Shown here in pieces: positions 56,585 to 64,000 of a stretch of 64,000 nucleotides of DNA. Each line of letters begins with the position of its first letter. The first letter of the stretch is position 1. Under the pieces are notes generated by a model. That model was given only the letters and a program-made list of their open reading frames with translations, had not been told where the DNA came from and did not search any database. The stretch is from Pictodentalium vernedei (lineage: Eukaryota > Mollusca > Scaphopoda > Dentaliida > Dentaliidae), in assembly GCA_031216915.1 (NCBI GenBank), contig CM062293.1, forward strand, positions 149,242,285 to 149,306,284. The letters are read 5' to 3'. Position numbers and translations under genes: made by a program.

Positions 56585-57003
56585 CGGGAACGATTTAATC
56601 CTTTACTCAGCGAATCGGCAGCATCCGCTCGCGTAATTTTCAAGCAGTTCAAAAGATGGTCACGTGATATGGTTTTGTTGAATGTTTGTGAAAAAATTAA
56701 CAACAATAATTTTAACCCTTTACCCAACGAATCGCCCGCATCCGGCCGCGTAATATGCAAATTCAGCAGTTGAAAAAATATTATTTTTCAAAATATTTCA
56801 ACAAAACCATATCCTGTGACCCCCTCGTTGGAACGAGCTCGTCGAGATCGTTCCAACGAGGGGTCACATGATATGGTTTTGTTGGAATGTTTTGAAAAAT
56901 TTAAAAAAATGATATTTGAAATAATAAATTTTGATATCGTCTGCGTTGGGTAAAGGGTTAATAATAAATTCTGATATACTGTGCGTCTGATAAAGGGTTA
57001 TAG
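56585..57003. mobile_element. MITE family 2 containing another family 2 MITE
   Basis: Outer left half starts TTTAATCCTTTACTCAGCG (56587) and outer right half ends GTCTGATAAAGGGTTAT (57002). The inner copy 56712-56961 runs from TTAACCCTTTACCCAACG to GGGTAAAGGGTTAA with the strong palindrome CCCTCGTTGGAACGAGCTCG. The inner one sits at a TTAA of the outer one. Confidence 0.75.
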
Positions 57004-57224
57004 GCCAATGGTTTTATCCCACTGCACACTGTGGTCAAAATACCAAAATTACTTGTAGCAATTTTTCCGAAATTGCAACAAGGAATTCAACTAATTCAGT
57101 GTTGTTTGACCAAGCTCAATAGACTCCTAAAATGAAACCGAATTGGTTAAATTTCTAGTTGCATTATGGGAAACAGATGCAGTTTGAAATTTTGATATTT
57201 TGAAATCAACGTATAAGGAGTTAA
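57003..57224. mobile_element. MITE family 3 copy
   Basis: ACTGCACACTGTGGTCAAAA, GAATTCAACTAATTCAGTGT and TTGCATTATGGGAAACAGAT, ending GGAGTTAA. It shares the TTAA at 57221 with the next MITE. Confidence 0.6.
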
Positions 57225-57841
57225 CTCTTTGGACCCTGATTTATTTATTTATTTATTGGTGTTTAAGGTCACATACTTATGCATAATGGCTAATCGTGAC
57301 CGTGACAGTTTTAAGGGAAGCCGGAGTACCCGGAGAGAACCACTGAGCATCGACGAGCAACTGTCAGCTCCTCACATTCTAACTCTGTTCAAGCTCCGTT
57401 CAAGCAGGGTTACAGCGGTTGAAGACATGTGCACCATCGACGTACAGTACGCCTTAGTACACGGCGTCATCGTGCCCCAATGTAGGCAACCGGGATAAAG
57501 TGCTTTGCCCAAGGACACAACGCGGGTCATCCCGGACGGGGATCGAACTCGGGACCTTTAGCATAGAAGTCCAACAGCCTACCACTGAGCCACCGCGATC
57601 CTATGGACCCTGATGGTATATGGTTTATTCTATGCCATGCCAGTCCAGAATCAACTGGTAGAGTCTATATTCGTACTTGGGGAAGCCCAATCAAGATTTT
57701 CAACGTGCAGCCTTGGGGCAGCACGTTGAAAATATTCATTGATCTACCACTCAAATTCACCGAGCAACTATCTACTTTATGAATTCAAGTGGTATCACGA
57801 TCCTGGACCGGAAAAGCTGCCTTTCGTGTTCAAAGGGTTAA
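57221..57841. mobile_element. TTAA MITE split by a SINE
   Basis: TTAACTCTTTGGACCCTGAT (left) and GTGTTCAAAGGGTTAA (right). Inner hairpin ATTTTCAACGTGC / GCACGTTGAAAAT at about 57694-57733. Confidence 0.65.
57241..57603 (-). repeat. SINE, tRNA head 3 plus T1 tail, 11 bp TSD
   Basis: TGGACCCTGAT flanks it (57230-57240 and 57604-57614). The minus-strand head has an A box (GTGGCTCAGTGGTAGGC) and a B box (GAGTTCGATCC) but a different anticodon arm from heads 1 and 2. Body and T1 tail follow. Confidence 0.85.
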
Positions 57842-57881
57842 CTGAGCCATTTTATATGTTTTGAACCGATCTCGAACGCTG

Positions 57882-58588
57882 TTTATTTATTGGGGCTTAA
57901 CGACCCTTTCGGGAGCGCGGTGGCTCAGTTGGTAGATGTGCAGGCTGCAAGCCGAGAGGTCCTCGGTTCGAATCCCACCTGTGGCAACCGCGTTGTGTCC
58001 TTGGGCAAGACACTTCATCTCCATTGCCCGCGTGGGGGCACGGTGGCGTTGTGTACTAAGGCGTACTGCACGTCGATGGTGCACTTGTCTTCAACCAATG
58101 CTAACCCTGCTTGTGTGGAGTTGGTATGTTGGGGAGCTGACAGCTGCTCGCCGTTGCTCGGTGGTTCTCTCCGGATACTCCGGCTTCCTCCACCCGTAAA
58201 ACTGTCATGGTCATGATTAGCCATTGTGCATAAATGTGACCTTAAACACCAATAAATAAATAAATAAATAACGACCCTTTCGACAGCCAGGGTCACCTCG
58301 TGTCGGACAGTTTTACGGTGGAGGAAGCCGGAGCACCCGAAGAGAACCACCGAGCAACTGTCAGACTGCCCAACGTACTAACTCCGAGCAAGAAGGATTA
58401 ACATTGGTTGAAGACAAGTGCATCATCGACGTGCAGTAGGCCTTAGTACACAGCACCATCGTGCCCCCCACGTGGGCAATCGGGATGAAGTGCTTTACAC
58501 AAGGGCACAACTTAGTTACCCTTGGGATCGAACCGTGGACCTTTCGGTTTGAAGTTCAATGCCGTAACCATTGAGCCATTGCGCTCCT
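57882..58588 (-). repeat. SINE, tRNA head 2 plus T2 tail, split by another SINE
   Basis: Tail part 57882-57910 (TTTATTTATTGGGGCTTAAC), then body and head 58270-58588 (GACAGCCAGGGTCACCTCGT ... GGATCGAACCGTGGACC). The head matches the one at 14600-14697. Confidence 0.82.
57911..58269 (+). repeat. SINE, tRNA head 1 plus T1 tail, nested, 12 bp TSD
   Basis: AACGACCCTTTC flanks it (57899-57910 and 58270-58281). Head GGGAGCGCGGTGGCTCAGTT with B box GGTTCGAATCC, full body, T1 tail, and an AATAAATAAATAAATA end. The youngest SINE of this cluster. Confidence 0.9.
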
Positions 58589-59120
58589 CACGAACACAAT
58601 TGAAACCAAACCAAAACAAAACCTTATTTCATTTCCAGTCTTCAAGGAAACATTCCAAAGTTAAAAACTGAAAAGGAATGCATTTTTAACTTCAATAAAA
58701 TTCATTATGATAAAATATGTACATATATTAAGACGAGCAGCATGCGAACTCCAGTGTTGAACAGAGTTGAAATTTGTCGCAGTTCGCGAGGACACCGCAA
58801 ACACAGTATAGCTGACATATATGTGAAATATGAGCTTATAAAACTGGTAACAATAAGATGGGGTGAAAAACTACATAAACCTTTTATTTGTATTTCGGAA
58901 ACCAATTATTTGGATGTACAATTAACGACAACAGGTTCAATGATGGCAAGTTCACACTTGGAAGAGTAAAATGTGTGTATTTTGACCCGCGTTATGCTTC
59001 CAATGCCAAGTATTGGAAGATCCCTTTATTAATATGCAAGAGGAATCACACTGTTTAAGGTTTGAAGTTATCAAAACAATAAGCGGAATGCGTCTATTTA
59101 TATCTTTGTGTACTTTGTAA
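58589..59120. other. Unassigned sequence
   Basis: A 75-codon ORF (58742-58969) has no recognisable domain. No repeat recognised. Confidence 0.35.
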
Positions 59121-59127
59121 GTCTGCA

Positions 59128-59455
59128 AGTTTGTGTCTCGGTGGTTACGGCATTACGGTTCGATCCCAGTCCTGGTAACTGCGTTGTGTCCTTGAGCAAG
59201 GCACTTACTCTCAATTTCCCACTGTGTGTGTGTGAGGGGGGGGGGGGGGGGGGGGGTGGTGTTGTGTGCTAAAGCGTACTCGTCTTCCACAAATGCTAAC
59301 CCTGCTTGCGTGCAGTTAGTACGTTGGAGAGTCGGACTATTTGTTGCTCGCCGCTGCTCGGTGGTTCTCTCCGGGTACTCAGGCTTCCTCCACCCGTAAA
59401 AATTCCCGACACGAGGCAACACTGGCTGTTGAGAGTGTCGCTAAACCACCCAAAA
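59128..59455 (+). repeat. SINE, head 2-like plus T2 tail
   Basis: GTCTCGGTGGTTACGGCATT, then CGGTTCGATCCC (with part of the head deleted), TGTCCTTGAGCAAGGCACTT, a G-run at 59237, the body and CTGGCTGTTGAGAGTGTCGC. Confidence 0.78.
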
Positions 59456-59773
59456 TAAACAGATGTCTGTCAGTTAACCATGCTCTCCTACATTTTCAGT
59501 GATACCCAGCGGAAATTTTACACACAAGGATATTTTTTACTGAGAGGCAGATTACGGAATAGCAATAGCAGAATGAAACATTCAATAGAAAAATATTTTA
59601 AAAGTACATAACTACAAACTTTATATATATCGACATAAAAAACAATTATTTTATTTTGTGAGATCAGCTGTCCAATGTTGAAAGAAGCACCGGATCAAGT
59701 TACTGATGACATTACAGGGCCGCGTGAAATTGTTTCGCATTATCAGGTTAAATTTGCATTTTATATTCCTGTA

Positions 59774-60023
59774 TTAACCCTTTACCCAACGTAACGGCCA
59801 AAACCGGCCAGCGCTATTCTAAAAAATCGCCAATTAATTCTCAGTATTTTTTCATTTTTTGTCTCAAAAACATAGGCTATGACCCTCGTTGGAACGAGCT
59901 CGTTGAGCTCGTTCCAACGAGGGGTCATAACCTATGTTTTTGAGACAAAAAATGAAAAAATATAGTTATTCAAGAATTATTTTTGCAAGTGTCGTCTGCT
60001 TTTCATGTTAGGTAAAGGGTTAA
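59774..60023. mobile_element. TTAA MITE family 2, best-preserved copy
   Basis: TTAACCCTTTACCCAACGTA to GGTAAAGGGTTAA. Perfect core palindrome around GGAACGAGCTCGTTGAGCTC with arms extending through AAAACATAGG. Confidence 0.8.
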
Positions 60024-60055
60024 AAGTTTGAAGTCTCCTTATTTATTTCTTTTAG

Positions 60056-60282
60056 GAGATCTGCCGCATTTTGTCATACGGAATGCATTCCATAAGAAAG
60101 TGAAATTAGTCTTCAATCGCCCCCGAACAACAAACCTTACAAGGTACCTCTTTAACTGGGAAAGGAGGTTGCGAATGCCTCCCCTTGTCGGTTGTATGAC
60201 GCAACTGCTCGCCACTCAACCTGAGCAGAGTCGGTATATTCACAAGTTAACTAAGTATAGGAAGCCCCAATCATGGTGGTAG
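60056..60282 (+). CDS. Possible terminal exon, unknown protein
   Basis: A good acceptor (TTATTTATTTCTTTTAG ending 60055) precedes 75 codons ending at TAG 60280-60282, entering in phase 1. The peptide has a basic, Trp-containing composition unlike the repeat ORFs around it, and it is not obviously repeat-derived. I recognise no family, there is no clear AATAAA close by, and no upstream exon was found. It could be a chance ORF. Confidence 0.25.
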
Positions 60283-60905
60283 AACACTAAGAAAGTCAAA
60301 GCATCACATCAGATCAGATCGATATGTTTTGTTATAATTTCAACAAGGACGACTATCGTTTATTGAGATTTACACAGATGAACTTCTCAAAACGCAACTC
60401 AGAATCGTTGCGTTTTTGAGGTGCACCGCTTAGGCTACCAAACGTAACATTCATATCGTCGCTTGAGCGCAACGGAGCTCCGCCTGCATTGCAAAAGAAT
60501 TGCAGCTGCCGCCTTGATGCTCCCAAGGAACGATATCCTGTTAGCGTTGTTCACAGGTCGTTGAGCTCGTTCCGACGAGGGTCATAAGTTATGTTTGGAG
60601 ACAAAAATGAAAATTGTTCTTCAATGTATTTTTGGACTATTCTCACTAGTTTTAGATAAAGGGCTAACTCATAACAAATAACAGTTACTCCCCATTGATT
60701 GATTGTTTTCCGGAGATTTCTAGGTTTCACTAAATCTTCATGTCACCATATAACCTAGACATCTGAAAAAGGCATAGTGTTGTTTTTTTGAAAACCTCGG
60801 GCTTGCGTTCGTGCTGGAAGATGGCTGAAGTGGAAAAATAGGTTGATCGGATCGACTGAAAGTGGAATTCATTGGGCAAATCCAGCTACATTTGTTTACT
60901 ACTGC
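60283..60905. other. Unassigned, with a decayed MITE fragment
   Basis: 60558-60668 matches the right half of family 2 (GAGCTCGTTCCGACGAGGGT, CATAAGTTATG, AGATAAAGGGCTAA). The rest is not recognised. Confidence 0.4.
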
Positions 60906-60910
60906 AAATA

Positions 60911-60996
60911 ATATTTCGTCCCTTGAGTGGAACAAAGTGCCATCTGCAATGCTTTAGCATTGCAGATGGGGCTTTGTTCCATTCAAGGGACGATAT
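60911..60996. repeat. Hairpin repeat, about 38 bp arms
   Basis: ATTTCGTCCCTTGAGTGGAA ... pairs with ... TTCCATTCAAGGGACGATAT around GCAATGCTTTAGCATTGC. Nearby 60445-60545 holds a related, decayed copy (CTTGAGCGCAACGGAGCTC). Confidence 0.65.
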
Positions 60997-61728
60997 ATAT
61001 GCACGAATATTGACAAGTGCATGCTTTCACAGTTTAAACACATTGTGCAATCGTGTAGCATATCCGTATGTGAAGGAAGTAGTGAATACCGTTGCCGATT
61101 CCGCAGCATCTTTTTAGGGCAAGGGTTAAGTTAGAAGTTCCATACTGTCTCGAAAAAGTTAAAAAAAACATAAAAATAGTTAATTACTTATCGTATACGA
61201 TTATCTTTCTCAAAACTGCTAATTGTCGAACTCGGCTGATATGACTTCAAACTCAACTGATATGACGCCGATCTCGGCCGATATGAACCAAGCTAGAGTT
61301 GACTCCTCGCTTCTTGATGCGAAACTAGACGCAGCCATTTCGTTTCACCGTTATTCATCGAAAGCAACCAGTCAATAAAATTACCATTATCAGGCAAGAG
61401 GGAGTAGTTTTTGTATGGTGGGGAATTATTGATGGAAATAAGTAAGGATTAGGTGGATGAAGAGAAAAAAGAAAAGCGTTGTGCACAAAATTAAACGCAC
61501 ACTAAGATTCAGAGTCCCAAGAGGAGATTCGTCGAGGTGAGTGGAGAGGCAAGTGAACGATGGGGGTTCCCCACGGGGAAAGCCGAGACGTTCGGATAGC
61601 TGAAGCAGCAGCAGAGGAAACTTCGAACTTTTTGAGAAGAATGAGAAACTATATATAACACCGTCAGAAAACCGTAAAAGATCTGAGAAGTAGATTTGCA
61701 ATTATTTGATTTTGTTTAATAAAAACCA
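60997..61728. other. Unassigned sequence
   Basis: 61237-61285 has scattered CTGATATGAC and CTCGGCCGATATGAA motifs related to the palindrome at 61729. No gene recognised. Confidence 0.35.
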
Positions 61729-61871
61729 AGGTTATTACTTAGTTTCAAATCGACCAAGATATCAGCCCTCGGTAACTTCATATCAGCCTTCGACCTTCGG
61801 TCTCAGACTGATATGAAGTTACCTCGGGCTGATATCTCGGCCGATATGAAACTAATCAAGTGATAACCTCT
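61729..61871. mobile_element. Palindromic MITE (GATATCAGCC type)
   Basis: Arms: AGATATCAGCCCTCGGTAAC-TTCATATCAG and its mirror around CCTTCGACCTTCGG. Ends GGTTATTACTTAG-TTTC and GAAACTAATCAAGTGATAACC. A decayed relative is at 6826-6945. Confidence 0.65.
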
Positions 61872-62159
61872 AATTAGTATTTGTTCGTAAAGCTTGAAAT
61901 GATCTTAAAGTGTCCAATATTCGTCGAATCCCGTGTAATAGCCATGAGGGTTGTACAGGAGAAGCGAAAAATCTGTGATTCACCCGTAGTCTTATTATCA
62001 GAGAGTTTCTAACCCCAACACCCTTCATCGGCATGCATTAAATGATTTTTTGTTGATGGTTCAATTATCGTGCACCATACTTTGGTAACCTTCTGGTGTG
62101 AACATGACAAGTTTGAGCCCATTCCGATGAGGCGACAAAGCATTAGAAATCAACGGAAA

Positions 62160-62515
62160 TCATGTCATATTACCCTCCCCTCTTCTCTCATCTACACTGG
62201 CTGCCAGTTGAAGAAAGGAAAGAGTACAAAACGCTCCTTCTGACATTCAAAGCCCTGACGGGCCTGGTTCCTGATTATCTGAGCAGTCTGGAACAAAGGG
62301 GTGTACCATCTCGATTTCTCCGTTCAACAACTTCGAACTCCCTGTTATACAGACCACGTGGCCTCGCAACGGCAGGCGATCGGGCGTTTTCCGTGGCGAG
62401 TCCCTATCTTTGAAATAGGCTGCCCGACCACTTAAGGCACTACAGATGCTTTACAGCTCCAAAAGGCACTAAAACCCCACCTTTTCACCCGAGTTTTCGG
62501 TGTGCGTTAGTAGTG
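62160..62515 (+). pseudogene. LINE ORF2 C-terminal relic
   Basis: The plus frame opens with L-H-W-L-P-V-E-E-R-K-E-Y-K and L-L-T-F-K-A-L-T-G-L-V-P-D-Y-L. It ends with S-R-F-L-R-S and G-D-R-A-F-S-V-A-S-P, then a TAG (62413-62415) in place of the Trp of the usual APxLWNSLP motif. R-L-P-D-H-L-R follows, and a frame change near 62450 leads into L-K-P-H-L-F. This is the standard tail of CR1/L2/RTE-like LINE proteins. The 5' truncation is complete: no RT core. Confidence 0.8.
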
Positions 62516-63138
62516 TATTCTCCGCGTGTTCCATATAACGCATCTGCTATAATTTTGCGGCTTCATGGCTCTAAACTGTATTTATTATTAATGTTGAGCA
62601 ACGATCACTGAAAACTGTAGCACGTAGCAGTCACCTTCTTCGGCAAATCGAGACATCCTCTCAAATGTATTGTGTTCAAAAGACGTTCATTATCAGCGAC
62701 ATTAAGCATTAATACTGATAAGTACAGTGCACCCCTAATTGGAAATTTAGCCAAGTTTATCAAAGAATTTCAGACAATTCTGATACCCCTTAGTGTCCAG
62801 TCAACAGTTACCTATTTAAAGTTGTATAAATCTTATACGAAATATAAAGGACAAAACTATTAGCACTATTTATGAAAGTTACCATTCGGATTGTATAACA
62901 TCCTAATTTCTTAGTCTCAAAATATGCGTGTGACCCCTCACAGGAGCGAGCACATCCAGCTCACTCCGGTGAGAGGCCATGGGCAGTGTTTCTGAGACGG
63001 GAAGTGGGGATCTCTGACCATTGAAATAATTAACTCAAAGATTTTTAATCTCAGTGGAACTTCTCGAGGCTGACCTCAGGCTCCCAGTACAGAAACCCTT
63101 TCAGACTTCTTCAACACCCTGAACTGACAAGTACAGTG
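62516..63138. other. Unassigned, with a decayed MITE
   Basis: 62925-63003 resembles the family 2 core (GTGTGACCCCTCACAGGAGC and mirror). No gene recognised. Confidence 0.4.
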
Positions 63139-63740
63139 CACCCCCACCCTTGTATTTTCCCTGGTATGTATCAGACAACGCATTCAGAAATCTAATGTGG
63201 GCATTTGCTGGGAATGAGAGGTTTCTCTCCTACGCCGCATATATATGCAGTACCTCACCCAAAAGGCTCTTATCATCGAATCTATAGGGGGGGGGGGGGG
63301 GGGCGCTCTATAACTGTTGTTGATGTACTCATACCAACAAGTACATGGAAGAACACATTATTTGACGTGAGGCACCATGACTATACTATGTGAATATCAT
63401 TGTATTGTATACTCATGCATGTAAATGTAAGTATCGGTGTATATATGTATATGCGCCCCACCCCCCCCCCCCCACCCCTGTATTTTCCCTGGTATCTATC
63501 AGACAACGCATTCAGAAATCTAATGTGGGCATTTGTTGGGAATGAGAGGTTTCTCTCTGACACTGCATATATGTGCGGTACCCCACCCAAAAAGGCTCTT
63601 ATCATCGAATCTAGGGGGGGGGGGGGGGGCTTATAACTGTTGTTGATGTACTCATACCAACAAGTACATGGAAGAACAAAGTGCTTGACGTCAGGTACCA
63701 TGACTATACGTATGTGAATATCATTGTATTGTGTGTCTGT
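63139..63740 (+). repeat. Direct tandem repeat, period 328 bp, about 1.9 copies
   Basis: The marker TATTTTCCCTGGTAT occurs at 63153 and 63481. Both copies hold ATCAGACAACGCATTCAGAA, GGGAATGAGAGGTTTCTCTC, a poly-G tract, TAACTGTTGTTGATGTACTC and CAAGTACATGGAAGAACA. A poly-C tract lies between them. ORFs here are artefacts of the G/C runs. Confidence 0.85.
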
Positions 63741-63832
63741 GTATGTATGTGTATGCGTGTATGTGTGCATGTGTATATATGTGTATGTATATGTACGGGT
63801 ATACATATGCGTGTATACCCGTACATATCTAA
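63735..63832. repeat. GT/TATG simple repeat with a small palindrome
   Basis: Degenerate GTGTATG repeats end in a palindrome TGTACGGGTATACA... GTGTATACCCGTACA at about 63792-63826. Confidence 0.8.
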
Positions 63833-64000
63833 GTTTATAGTTAGTTTCATCTACTATTATGTGTTGCGGATACAGGTCTGGAGAATATTGGGAGTTGGGA
63901 TAGGGATGTGAATAGGCAATCCTGTAGCGATACTCGAATTAGAATTGTAATAGCTGCGGTTGAGAAGAATGGGGGTAAAGAATTGTAATAAAATAGTCTA

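Noticed and set aside
63381..63806. 141-codon minus ORF rich in Thr/Tyr/His.
   Set aside because: It spans the GT/TATG microsatellite and the G/C runs; low complexity.

Overview
The window is nuclear DNA of an animal, most likely a marine invertebrate; nothing in it fixes the phylum. The grounds are spliced SRCR exons, SINEs with tRNA and 5S rRNA heads, a DIRS-type tyrosine-recombinase retrotransposon, LINE relics, many palindromic MITEs, and elements carrying tandem arrays of about 165 bp units. Most of the sequence is AT-rich and repeat-derived. I see no prokaryotic gene, operon, CRISPR array, rRNA gene or stand-alone tRNA gene.

Host gene. The only host gene I can name runs on the minus strand: two exons (26661-26501 and 7816-7651) that encode the two halves of one scavenger-receptor cysteine-rich (SRCR) domain. 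Their intron phases (1-0, 0-1) fit each other. They imply an intron of about 18.7 kb. Two further possible terminal exons (38923-39186, duplicated at 50719-50982; and 60056-60282) are weak.

Layout. 1-7650: SINEs, a MITE, a tandem-repeat element with a (GGAC)n-type end, a 2.2 kb hAT-like element with a clean 8 bp target duplication, and a LINE C-terminal relic. 7817-26500, the SRCR intron: a SINE split by a GC-rich, frameshifted DIRS element (8844-14551) whose 3' part is replaced by an inverted copy of its own flank; then MITEs; then a 5.7 kb element with terminal inverted repeats (16617-22285) that encodes a broken protein joining zinc-finger-like Cys/His segments, a PIN/FEN-like nuclease domain and a tesmin/TSO1-like CXC domain. 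26662-28786: an hAT fragment and a tandem-repeat element. 28787-52374: an 11.8 kb block present twice, head to tail and nearly identical (28787-40583 and 40584-52374). 52375-64000: nested MITEs, hAT, SINEs, another LINE relic and a short tandem duplication.

How the parts relate. The repeats have inserted into one another, and target-site duplications allow the order of several insertions to be read. The SINEs share one central body but carry several heads and two tails, which suggests that they exchange modules and use two different LINE partners. The most novel item is the PIN-CXC mobile element, because I know of no named transposase class with that domain set. The most consequential structural item is the 11.8 kb tandem duplication, which is either recent or an assembly artefact.
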